This document shows positions 23,301 to 32,489 of a stretch of DNA of 64,000 nucleotides, one piece after another. The notes below the pieces were generated by a model that made no database searches, was not told where the DNA came from, and saw nothing but the letters and a program-made list of their open reading frames with translations. The number at the start of each line of letters is the position of its first letter. The stretch's first letter is position 1. A program made the translations under genes and the position numbers. Source of the stretch: Brachionus manjavacas (lineage: Eukaryota > Rotifera > Eurotatoria > Ploima > Brachionidae). The stretch is from positions 2,215,501-2,279,500 of the forward strand of contig JAHQIY010000005.1 of the NCBI GenBank assembly GCA_019054805.1, written 5' to 3'.

Positions 23301-23646
23301 TGGAGAAAGCGATGAAGATGAAGATTTGTTTAGTACCAAGCCAACCGAGACCAAATTGTACGAGTAAGAGAAAAAAAATATTTTGTAAGTTAATTTTTAA
23401 AATTTGGATTTTTTTAGAACTGAAGGCGAATCGCTCCGAGCTGAGCAAAAAAATGAGGATAAAAATAAAAATGAAACCCCGAGCAACAATCTGGTAATTG
23501 AAAGTTTCCCTAAATATTTTTAATAAATAATTAATTTACGAATAAAAAAGGCTGCAGCACCAGCTAATTTCAAGTTTTCACCACCACCTTTGTTCGATGA
23601 TGACGATGACGATAATGGTGAAAAAGATATTGATTGGTTTAAATGA
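17325..23646 (+). CDS. FKBP15: FK506-binding protein 15 (FKBP15/WAFL), 7 exons
   Basis: Exons: 17325-17380, 17431-17589, 17641-18394, 18444-18548, 21157-23363, 23418-23493, 23551-23646; phases close, 1150 aa (human ~1219). FKBP15 sits on early endosomes and links them to actin and transport. Order: acidic start (MNFDDDED), a WH1-like domain at ~80-158 (YRILLYVTKTQPVATI, YVSFYDESRQVWSILFES), an FKBP-like domain at ~165-270, a helix-rich KAKVISRMAKLG segment, a long coiled coil (~430-790) containing METQVVLQNIQRIVKENEQY, an acidic tail and the terminal PPPLFDDDD..DIDWF signature. The FKBP domain lacks the usual isomerase-pocket residues (no FDSS or VIxGW-type motif), so it is probably not an active prolyl isomerase. 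Intron 4 (2.6 kb) contains a CENPB-type ORF. Confidence 0.92.
19433..19568. mobile_element. Small foldback element in FKBP15 intron 4
   Basis: TTTATTTAGACCTTAAACT..CTTCTGAAAGTG at the left is inverted at the right (CACTTTGCAGAACAAGTTTAAGTCTAAATAAA) with a few mismatches over about 31 bp. The ~136-bp unit is non-coding. Confidence 0.65.
20329..20868 (+). CDS. CENPB-type DNA-binding protein (pogo/Tigger-derived), nested in FKBP15 intron 4
   Basis: The ATG-started frame carries two helix-turn-helix units arranged as in CENP-B and pogo/Tigger transposases: a Psq-type HTH at residues ~1-55 (VEIIKLKEESNKTDSEIADI, VDRSTVTKIVKKKELY) and a CENPB-type HTH at ~60-130 (SLYQWYC, GWITNFLNRYDL). An Asn/Asp/Ser/Tyr-rich tail follows; no DDE nuclease domain is present. 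The frame stays open to 20922, but past 20868 it reads like intron and the base sequence there is a consensus donor (TTT|GTAAGT). The exon is then exactly 180 codons and ends in phase 0. The next good acceptor is FKBP15 exon 5, also phase 0. It could be a transposase remnant, a domesticated gene or an alternative first exon. Its codons are richer in G+C than the surrounding intron. Confidence 0.72.
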
Positions 23647-24919
23647 ATATTTAAAAATCACAGTGCATTTTAGCTTGAATTATTTTTTTAAATAAAATAT
23701 GCTTTTTTTGTTTTTTTAATAAAAGTTAATTTATATTGAAACCTGAGCAGATTCTAAGTTTTAAGATATCTTTATTCTTATTGTAAAGTATATTAATTGA
23801 ATTTGTTTTTTCTTTCTCAAAGCTTTTACTAAAACGTTTTTTGATTTTTTTTCTATTTACTTAGTTCTATAAAACAGCTTAAAGGAAACAGGAATTTTTT
23901 ATTAAATTTCACTAGATTAACAATGAATTTTGGTAAATTTGAATAGATTTTTTTTCACAATCAAATTAAAATTAGAAAAAATTGGTTTAAATTTCAGAAA
24001 ATTTTATGTAAATTTTTTTTCTAAAATTATTTTATTGTCCTAAATCATAAACCGTAGTTAATCGCGCTTGTTAATTTTTTTTTTTAATTTATTATCAAAA
24101 CGCTCTCTAATGATTGTAATCGATTAAAAAAAAATTTTTCAGATCTACGTGGAGTCCGATGGAGGTCATTAAACTTTAAGTCAATATTCGGTTTATGATT
24201 TGAGGCACAATAAGATAATAAAATATAAATTTGAAGAAGTAAGTCGTTTTGGTTTATAATAAACTTGAAGTAAAAAATTGATTTCTTTTAAAAATTTAAA
24301 TCAATTAAATCAGTGTTTATTTTAATTAAATCAGTGTTGTCTATCAATCTTGGTTGAATAATGCTTCGAGGAATTCATTTTTATTATTTAATAAATCAAT
24401 AAAGATATGGATTTAACAAGAAATTTTTGTTGAATGAAACCTTTGATAATCAAGCCATTAATTTAAACTAATTTAGAAATAAACAAATATTTTCGTTTGA
24501 TTTTACGTTTAAAAAATAGACTTCCAGCTCTTAATGTTGTGAACAACTATTTTTCATAAGGAATGCTTAAATGTTATAAGAAAAAAATTAAATAAATTAG
24601 AGTGTTTAGTCGGATTCTTAAGCAAATAAGGTGTTTTGATTATTTTTATTTTTCATTTCTGGCATAATTCTATCTGCATTCTATTTCAAGACAAAATTTT
24701 TTGTAAAATTTTTTCAAGATTAATTGACTGAAACCTAAAAATTTAATTTCGCCTTATTTTTTTGTTATTGTGTGTTTTATAACTCCAATAAATCGTTGAT
24801 AAAAAAAAAGTTTTAAATTCGAATTTCAGCTACCAAAAATCAAATAGTAACATGATATTGACTAAATAAACAGCATTTTAAAACAACTGTACATTATTTT
24901 GACAATCGATATTTAAAGA
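23647..24919. other. Intergenic region FKBP15/ankyrin gene
   Basis: It contains the FKBP15 3' UTR (AATAAAAT near 23691), the inverted repeat at 24028-24224 and otherwise AT-rich sequence. A short direct repeat AATTAAATCAGTGTT occurs twice near 24304-24340. No gene was recognised. Confidence 0.5.
24028..24224. mobile_element. Foldback-like inverted repeat
   Basis: The left arm ATTTTATTGTCCTAAATCAT plus AAACCG (24028-24053) is inverted at 24189-24224 (CGGTTTATGATTTGAGG..) with a few mismatches and small gaps over ~28 bp. The ~200-bp unit has no ORF. Confidence 0.6.
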
Positions 24920-26473
24920 ATGAATTTTAAAATTCAAAACGATTCCATGTCGAGCCTTAGCCAACGCTATACAACCACTTATGTAATTAAAAAAGGCTAT
25001 TTTAACCTAGTTCGTTGTTTGTTGTGCCTCGGCGCTGATCCAAACTATGTCGAAGAAAAAGAAAACCTCAATCGAACTTCATTGATCTACACCACCTTCA
25101 TTAAAGACAATAGATGGGCCGAAAATGTGGCATATACATTGCTGGAGAACGGCGCCGATCTAAGCAAATCTGACTCAAAAGGCCTAAACCCAATTCACTA
25201 TTGCTGCACATTCGGGAGACATGAATTACTCGAAGTTTTCCTTAAAAGCGTTGATTTCGACCTAAGCCGTTCACTCGACTTAAAAGGCAACTCATGCATG
25301 CACTACGCCATTCGTAGTGGTAGCATCAGATGTGTAAATTTGCTCATTAAGAAATTTATTTCTTCAAACTTTTCAAAAAAAATGAATTCAAAAAATCGCT
25401 ATGGCCTAAGACCGATTGATATCCAGAATCAAGAGAACGATTTAGCAGAATGCAAGAAACCTCTGATAGATCAAATCAATTTAGTGAATAGTAAAAAAAT
25501 AGGTGAGCTCAAGGCGAAATTGGAGATTGAGGCCAGCTTAAAAGAAAAATTGAACAAAAAGAAAACAAAAAAGCCCAAAAAACCCATTGACAAAGAACAA
25601 TCGGTGACAATTAACAACGATAACAAAATTGTAGAGGGTTTTTTTAATACCCAACTAGATGAATCTGAATTTTTAGCTAAAACTGAAAGCAATCTTTACA
25701 AACCAGCACCAAAGTTAATTTCAAACTCTAATTTCAACCACTTTAACGGAAAAGTAAAGACAAAGCATAAAAACGAGTTCAAAATTCCGAAAATAGTAAT
25801 TGATGCAGTAGAGATTGACAAATATGATGGCGAAGAAGCAAGTATATGCGATGCTTTACAAACATCCTCGCTGTTCCATAATAGTAACCAAACTTTGGAA
25901 CTCGAATCAGTTGAACAAATGGAAACAAATGAATCAATTGAATTAACTTTAAAATCATTTTTGTTGACTTATAAAGAATTTTTGTCTAATCTTATTGAGT
26001 ATAATGATTTATTTTTTGCCAAAGAGCATATGATAAAAGATGGCTTGTATTTTAAATTGTCTCGAGTTGATAGACCTATATCTCACGAAAATAGAGTGAA
26101 AGAGAAAAAAAATACTTCAGATTGGAAAGAATCTTTGCCAAATGTATTCTCGGCTTATGAAACTGAGTTGACTTCTAGTTTTCGAAATTCAATTCGGCCT
26201 CCAGTGATCAAAAAGGTAAAATCAAATCAAAAATATTATGATGACTTGAAAAAAAAAGCCAAACAAGTTGCTTTAACTCGGAAGAAAAAATCAAAAATTA
26301 TTATTGTAAGAAATAGTCTTTTCCATAAATTGTCGTCTGGGAGTCAACTTTCGCTATCGCCAGAAAGTTATTCAGAAAGTTCGGTGTTTGAAGACGAGCT
26401 TTCAATTTTGCCCTCAAATGGCCGAGCAAGCACATTGAGTGTTTTAAGAAAAAGAAAAGAATCGTTGATTTGA
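24920..26473 (+). CDS. Ankyrin-repeat protein, single exon
   Basis: This is a 517-aa intronless ORF. The N-terminal ~24-150 residues form about four ankyrin repeats: GYFNLVRCLLCLGADPNYV, a second beginning NRTSLIYTTF..AYTLLENGADL, a third GLNPIHYCCTFGRHELLEVFL and a fourth GNSCMHYAIRSGSIRCVNLLIKK. These mediate protein-protein binding in the family. A Lys-rich basic/coiled segment follows (~195-225, KEKLNKKKTKKPKKP), then a long region without recognised domains and a Ser-rich C-terminus. I cannot assign an orthologue. The first ~170 codons use more C/G in third positions than the rest. The gene converges with MINPP, with 15 bp between the two stop codons, so the mRNAs probably overlap. Confidence 0.8.
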   Translation: MNFKIQNDSMSSLSQRYTTTYVIKKGYFNLVRCLLCLGADPNYVEEKENLNRTSLIYTTFIKDNRWAENVAYTLLENGADLSKSDSKGLNPIHYCCTFGRHELLEVFLKSVDFDLSRSLDLKGNSCMHYAIRSGSIRCVNLLIKKFISSNFSKKMNSKNRYGLRPIDIQNQENDLAECKKPLIDQINLVNSKKIGELKAKLEIEASLKEKLNKKKTKKPKKPIDKEQSVTINNDNKIVEGFFNTQLDESEFLAKTESNLYKPAPKLISNSNFNHFNGKVKTKHKNEFKIPKIVIDAVEIDKYDGEEASICDALQTSSLFHNSNQTLELESVEQMETNESIELTLKSFLLTYKEFLSNLIEYNDLFFAKEHMIKDGLYFKLSRVDRPISHENRVKEKKNTSDWKESLPNVFSAYETELTSSFRNSIRPPVIKKVKSNQKYYDDLKKKAKQVALTRKKKSKIIIVRNSLFHKLSSGSQLSLSPESYSESSVFEDELSILPSNGRASTLSVLRKRKESLI

Positions 26474-26488
26474 AATGCTTTATTTTTT

Positions 26489-29361
26489 TTAAATTTGACA
26501 AGAATTTTTAGTCGATTGACACAATGAAGTAAAAAATGTGAAATAGTTCAAAAATTCTGTTAAATCACAGTCGCTTGATTGGCAACCATCCGTTTTAATT
26601 AATTTTTCGTTTAGATAAACTCTTAATAAATATTTTGATTGTAAAATTTTTTTTTCACATTTGAAAAGAAGGAAACCGATGTTTGAATTAGTGGGATTTA
26701 AAAGGCTTGTTTTGAATTTTCTATCCGGGTTTATTGTTGTAATTTTCTCGAAATCAAAATTCTCCTGGCTTTTTCCAATTCCTAATGACGCAAGAAATGA
26801 AAGCATTATATCTCCATGTGTAAAATATGCTGCAAACTTGCTCAATTTATTATCAAGACTTTCATAACTAAATAAATTGGATTACTTTTTAGATAATTGA
26901 AGAAATAAAAAGAAAAACTTTTTTTAAAAATTTTTTTTCAAATAAATGTTAAAAATTATTACTACTATTATTCTTATTTATTTTCAATTTACGAAATTAT
27001 CATTCTGATGATGATAAAATTCTTAAAGAAAAGTAATTTAATAAAAAAATTAAAATAAATTAAGTAGAAATTTATAAAACATGAATTTTTTCCTAATTTT
27101 CCTAAATAAAATTTTCCTTATGTGCACAATAGACTTTCAAACTATTGTTTTATATATTTTTTTTTATATTTTTATTGGTATTTTACTTGGCAAATTTTAT
27201 AATTACTTTTGAACAATTGTAAATATACTAGTAATTTTAATAAGAGTACTGGAGGTCCGCGATTGACGCTCCAACTCCCAAAATCGCCCTAGTTGCGGCT
27301 TTCTTATTTAAATAAATAAATAAATAAATAAAATTTTCCTTAATGACCCATAAAAAACTATCATGTAATTTAATGAATTAATTAAATTCTAATGTGCATT
27401 TTGAAGATTTGAAACTTTTATTTATTGAAAATAAAATTGCCTATGAGGATGAAATAGGCCGATGATACTCAAAATTTTTGTCTAATTAAATTATTTTGAT
27501 GATTATAAAATTGAGAGTGAATATAACGTAGAGAAATTAGAAGAACATGTAGCTGATTTTTGTGACACAAACGAAGAGATTTACAAAAATTGGCTTTAGA
27601 AATGCTCAACAATTCTCAGCAGTTTAAGAAAAATACTAATTAAGTGTTTGAGACCTTAAAATGAAGGGTTAAAAATTTTTATTAGAAATAAAGAAAATTT
27701 TTATTAATTTAATCTGGCTGATTTTTTCTGTAGAAAATTTTAAGGAACTCGTAGAACAAGAATTTAGCTCGAATTAGCCTGAAAATTTGAAAAAGTTTTA
27801 ACTTTTAATCAAAGTGAATAAAAATGAAATGACTTAAGATTTATTTAAAATTGCATTCAATTTTTAAATTAAAAATATCCTTTTGAAAAATGATTTTAAG
27901 TAAAAATGATCTACAATTTTTTTAATTTTTGATTTTTAATGGAATTTTTAAATTTCTGGTTTGAACTCAAATCGAATTTTTTTCTATTTTTCTATTTTTA
28001 TTTTTCTATTAAACTTTTTTGAAATTAAACATTAAAAATTAATTACCCGTTACGATATTCTTTTAAGCTTTCCATCAAATCTTTGATTAAATCACAAGCC
28101 ATCATTCGACTAATGTCATATTTATACCCATATTTACAATTATTCTCAATGTCTTCTTTATATTCTAATAATTTCATTGTATCCGAGTCAAAAAATTTGC
28201 ACCAAACCGAAACAGTTTTATCAATTAAAAATTGATATTGACAAGCTTTGAGAGCTAAATCAAAAGCTTTATCTTTAAGAAATCATTAGTTTTAAAAGAC
28301 TTTATTAGATAATTTTTAACCTATATTAGTTGAGAAAAAGCTGACTCCCATTTGTTTTTGAAATTTGGTTTTTATGCTTCTTATACCCGCTGAAAAAAAA
28401 TTAAAAGTAAAAAGTTCTGGGCACATGTTAATGTTTGAATTTATATCCTTAAGAAATTTTACAAAATTTTATCGAAAAAATTTAAAATTGAGTACCACAA
28501 GAAACTTGTTGCAAATATCAGTATATTTAATTAAATAATCTTCATCAATTTCATTTGTTTGGATGTTTACTCTGAAAGGCCAAAATCTAAATACACCTCG
28601 AAGATAATTTTCAGCAGTTTGCTTCGTCCATTTGTAATCAGTTGATTTAATTTTAACTTGATTCATTAATATTGTCTCATAAATAAGATTCTTTAACCGA
28701 ACCCATGTTCTTAAGCCAAGCATTTCAGTTGTCATATTTCCATATGGAGTGTTCAAGTTTTCATCTCTCCAAGAAACCTCCCAATTCCAATTTTTCAACA
28801 AGTCCAAATCTTGGTCACTCAAAGAACTTTTATCTTTAATTTTTAATTTCTTTAGAGTTGTCATTTAAAAAATAATTATAGAAAAAATAAAATCTTTTAA
28901 AAAAATTTTTTCAATTAACTTCATTTTCTAATAATGAAAATTTAAAAAAGCCAAAAAGATTTAAAAAATATCAATAAAATTATTTTAATTGATTTCAAAC
29001 GGCAAATTTAGCTTACTTGATGAGATAATCAAATTCTTCAAATCTGGAAGAAATTTTTTTATTTCTTGAATGTCTTCATAAACAGGATAATTAGCCGCGT
29101 GACGAATTAAATGCCAAAATCCGATTTGTTTGCATCCTTTTAGATTTTTAATTTTTATTTTTTGCTAATTTTATTTATGTTATTTTCAAAGAAAGAAAAA
29201 GAACCTGGAATTGAATATTCATCATAATTTAATTTTCCTGCAATTAAATTGTAATCGGTTTGGCCACCCATCAACTTGAAGAATGACTCATCAATGGTTT
29301 GAGTGTAAGAAAAAATTATTAATTGCACAATTACAAGCATAAATAACATGGTGATAGACAA
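26489..29361 (-). CDS. MINPP1: Multiple inositol polyphosphate phosphatase-like (MINPP), 6 exons
   Basis: Exons 5' to 3' on the minus strand: 29361-29205, 29136-29017, 28833-28496, 28447-28321, 28272-28047, 26867-26489. Phases close, giving 448 aa (human MINPP1 487). The family dephosphorylates inositol phosphates in the secretory pathway. Exon 1 encodes a hydrophobic signal peptide (MLFMLVIVQLIIF). Exon 1-2 splicing creates YSIPGCKQIGFWHLIRHAANYP, matching the histidine-acid-phosphatase nucleophile region. Later blocks TKQTAENYLRGVF, VWCKFFDSD and LEYKEDIENN and the C-terminal VYLNEKLIK..CDLTEF fit MINPP. Two active-site motifs deviate: RHGxRxP is RHAANYP (residues 64-70) and the distal His motif is THGD (339-342) instead of HAE/HD. 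No KDEL-like tail is present. Exon 3's donor could shift by 3 nt. Lysosomal-type acid phosphatase is a less likely alternative. Confidence 0.85.
27121..27342 (+). mobile_element. 5'-truncated retroelement with (TAAA)n tail and target-site duplication
   Basis: A ~205-bp insert in MINPP intron 5 ends in a GC-richer block (GGAGGTCCGCGATTGACGCTCCAACTCC..TTGCGGCTTTC) followed by a TAAA-repeat tail (27307-27332). The sequence AATAAAATTTTCCTTA occurs at both edges (ending at 27120 and at 27342), consistent with a ~16-bp target-site duplication. Tail, truncation and duplication together point to a LINE or SINE inserted by target-primed reverse transcription, in the plus orientation (antisense to MINPP). 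Confidence 0.7.
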
Positions 29362-29379
29362 TTTTATTTTTATTTAAAA

Positions 29380-31506
29380 TTAAATATATTTTAGAAAAAT
29401 TAAAACACATATTTTCCATTTACTCATATTTCTCTGTTTATTTTAGGATTGAAATTCAAAAATCAATCTTAAAAATAATAAAATAGTATAAATTTTCGTT
29501 TCTATCAAATTTTAATTGAAAATCAATTTAAAGTATATATTTAAATTAATCAAAAATAAAACAAAGTAAATATTTTTAAATTCAATTAAATAAGATTTCT
29601 GATTCTTATTCACATTAAAGCATGACAGTAATTATAAATTAAAAAATTTATAATTTTTGAATTTTCCAGAGGAATTCTAATGCCCTTTAATTTATTCGAT
29701 TTTTGTAAACAATTTAGACATTTTTTTTTAATATGTTTTTCTAAAGTTTTTTTAGTTAAATTTTTATTTAATCATGATGAATAAACTTTGTCAAAAATTT
29801 TAAAGTATGCTTGGTATGAATTGTATTTTTAGAAACGTTTGTTATTGTTTGTTGAAAATATTGTCAATTTTTGGAAAATTAGTCTTTAATTTAAATTCTC
29901 AAATAAGATTTAAATAGATACAAAATGTTAATTTTTAATCGAAATACTTCATGTTATTAAATATAAAGGCAGAAAAAAAGATAACTCAATTTTGGTAAAT
30001 TCAGCCGATTTAAAAATAGTCTTTAAATCTTTCACAGACTGATGTTTAAAATTAGCATAGTTATTTATAAATTTTTTCTTAGCGCATATAATTAAATGCT
30101 TGGATTTTTAAATACATTTAACCTTGTTTTATTTTAGATCACAAAATTTGAGAGTTCTATTGACTATAATTAAATAGAATCTGAATAAAAAGTTACCAAT
30201 ATGCATCTAATTTTAATTAAACGCAAAATAGAACCAAGATGTTATGACTTTAAAGGTAAATATATATTTTTTTTAATATTTGTTAAAAGAGTAAGAAATA
30301 TTAAAAAATGTATGACTAAACAATTGAATCGTAATTTTAAGCAAAAATTTATTTTTATGAGAAATTTTGATTTTATTTCAAGATAATTTTTGTAATTTAG
30401 TTTCGAATATATAAAATTAGAGAGTTTATTTGTAGAAATGATTGTATAAAAAATTTTGATTTACTAATATATAATATTGTTTATCTGCTTATTTAAAAAA
30501 TGTGTTAACTATGATACTTTTTACTTGACCATATAAAAATAGTAATCTTGCCAAATTTGTTTTTTTGAATTCGATTTACTATTTTCTTTTATATTTTTTG
30601 ACTTTTTATTATATTAGTCTCCTTTTTGATAAATAGAAAAAGTTTAAGCATATAAGTTTAATTATATGTGATTTTTTGTTGCATTAACAAACAATAATTA
30701 ACGGCATTAGATATTCAACAAAGATTTTTAATCTCTTGATTTTTATAGAGATTTAAATTATTTTAAGTTATCAAATTAAGTTAAGGAATTAACTTGCAAG
30801 CAAATTTTTTAATAAAATAACTTTTGTACACTTATAATAAAAATTGTGTTAGAAATTGTAAAAATAGAAAACTTAAAATAATATAAAAAATATTAAGTTA
30901 ATGGTACAAGGCTATAAATAACAAATATGGAGATTCAAGGAGATTCAAAAGTTTAGAAATAATATTTAAGATTCATGTTTTTTTTTATAAGCCTGAATAG
31001 TGATGAGAACATAAAGATTGTGAGAAAAACTTTTCGCATTCCAACAAAAAATTCATTAAATAACAGATTTAAAGAAGTTTTTCTTTTATAGTTTTAAATT
31101 TTCCTGATATTTCGATGGAAATTTAAATATTTTAAAATAAGATGTTAAGAAAAGCAAATCTTTAAAATTTTAAAACGAAAAAGCGTATCAAAACTTTAAA
31201 TATCATAATTTCGTCCTAACTTTTTGAAAATGTCACCATTTTTTTTAAGAACTTATTCAAAAAAAAGAGGCATTAAAATTTTCCAATTTATCGACAAATT
31301 TTTATTAAACATATTTCAATTCGTTTTTTTTTAAAAGATTCAAAAGATTGATTGATTTTTTTTCAAAATTCAAAAGGTGAATTTCCTTTTATGATCAATT
31401 ATTAAATTAGATAATTTTAAATTTTTTTCATCTAAATTTCAAAAATTAGAAATAAAATGAAATTAATGTTATTTAATTTTTAGAATTGGTGAAAAAGTTG
31501 AAAAAT
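29380..31506. other. Divergent intergenic region MINPP/NCS gene
   Basis: It is extremely AT-rich with no clear repeat. One candidate short exon (30201-30255) is listed separately. Promoters of MINPP and the EF-hand gene presumably lie here but cannot be pinpointed. Confidence 0.45.
30201..30255 (+). CDS. Possible first coding exon of the EF-hand gene
   Basis: ATG plus 17 codons (..KRKIEPRCYDFK) ends in phase 1 at a good donor (AAAG|GTAAAT). The first EF-hand exon has an acceptor at 31483 (TTTTTAG|AATTGG) and is open in the matching phase, which would add ELVKKLKN before the internal MGNR. The fit is only phase and splice-site based. Translated background cannot be excluded. Confidence 0.25.
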
Positions 31507-32133
31507 ATGGGAAATAGAATTGCCTCTCCTCCGCGGACAAAGTCAATTTTTCATCTAGATAAAAATAGTCTAAGCGAGGAGGAAATTTTTTATTTGTTAG
31601 AGCATACCAAGTTCTCTCGGGAACAAATTTTGGAATTTTATTCAAATTTTTTGCGCGATTGTCCACATGGCTATTTGACAAAAAGACAATTTTTGAGAAT
31701 TTTCAAAACTATATATCAAGGTGAAAACATGTGTGAAAAAAGTGAAAAATTTTGCGAATACATCTTCAGAGCAATTGATCGAAATTCGAAAAATTTTATA
31801 GAATTCTCGGATTTCATCATGTATTTTTACATAGCCTCATTCGGTAGTCAAAATGAAAAAATCGAATTAGCTTTCAAAATTTTTGACTTAAATAAAGACA
31901 ATGTTATTGAAAGAAGCGAGTTTCGTCGAGTTTTTCAAGCTTTGCTAGACCTTACTTGTGATCAAAATGCTAAGCGACCAAATATTCGTCAATTTGAACA
32001 ACAGCTCGATATTTTGATAAAGCGTTTGGATAAAAATGGAAATCGGATAATCGAATTCGACGAATTTCTCAATGGCTGTCTTGAAGATGATTACATTGCG
32101 GATCTTTTGGTCAACAAGATGTTTAATTGTTAA
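31507..32133 (+). CDS. Neuronal calcium sensor-family EF-hand protein
   Basis: The 208-aa protein starts MGNRIAS, a plausible N-myristoylation signal as in NCS1, recoverin and KChIP relatives. The NCS layout is clear: KFSREQILEFYSNF, then EF1 disabled by the typical Cys-Pro (DCPHGYLTKRQF), a degenerate EF2 loop (DRNSKNFIEFSD), a canonical EF3 loop (DLNKDNVIERSE, though Asn replaces the usual Gly at position 6) and a canonical EF4 loop (DKNGNRIIEFDE). Two calcium-binding loops are therefore expected. Such proteins couple calcium to membrane receptors, channels or kinases. Which NCS subgroup it belongs to cannot be decided by eye. The coding part is one exon from this ATG. An upstream acceptor at 31483 could be a 5' UTR intron or add coding sequence. 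Confidence 0.82.
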   Translation: MGNRIASPPRTKSIFHLDKNSLSEEEIFYLLEHTKFSREQILEFYSNFLRDCPHGYLTKRQFLRIFKTIYQGENMCEKSEKFCEYIFRAIDRNSKNFIEFSDFIMYFYIASFGSQNEKIELAFKIFDLNKDNVIERSEFRRVFQALLDLTCDQNAKRPNIRQFEQQLDILIKRLDKNGNRIIEFDEFLNGCLEDDYIADLLVNKMFNC

Positions 32134-32384
32134 TTTATTTTAAAATAGTTCAACTTTATAATTATAAAGAAAAAAATATTTTTTTTTGTATATTGTATAA
32201 ATTTTTGTTGCATTATTATAAAATTTAAAAGAATTTTGCCACGTTTACGAGTTAAGTTAAAAATCAAAAAGTTTGATTATACTCTTTTATTACTCAATTT
32301 AAAAAATTAACGCTAAAAAATTTTCTAAAAATATTTTTGTTATTAAAATTTAAAATTATTGAATATTTTGACAATTTTTTATTT

Positions 32385-32480
32385 TTTCACTACGCTACTG
32401 GTTACGGTATTGATTGGACATGATGATTGACGGTAATTTTCGTAATTTTTACGTAATTTTACGCAATATTACGTCAACTA
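32385..32480. repeat. ACGTAA-rich repeat, left flank of the CR1-like relic
   Basis: CTACGCTACTGGTTACGG..ACATGATGATTGACGGTAATTTTCG followed by TTTACGTAATTTTACG resembles the repeat at 3141-3470. A similar ACGTAG/CGTAAATT block occurs at 33575-33610 after the LINE relic, so the LINE probably inserted into this repeat. Confidence 0.45.
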
Positions 32481-32489
32481 GTCTCTTTA

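Noticed and set aside
29155..29204. Reading MINPP exon 1 through to the stop near 29155
   Set aside because: The tail after CCAG is intron: splicing at GTTCTT to 29136 gives the expected YSIPGCKQ junction in phase.
31469..31681. Minus-strand 70-aa ORF opposite the EF-hand gene
   Set aside because: Antisense shadow of the NCS exon.
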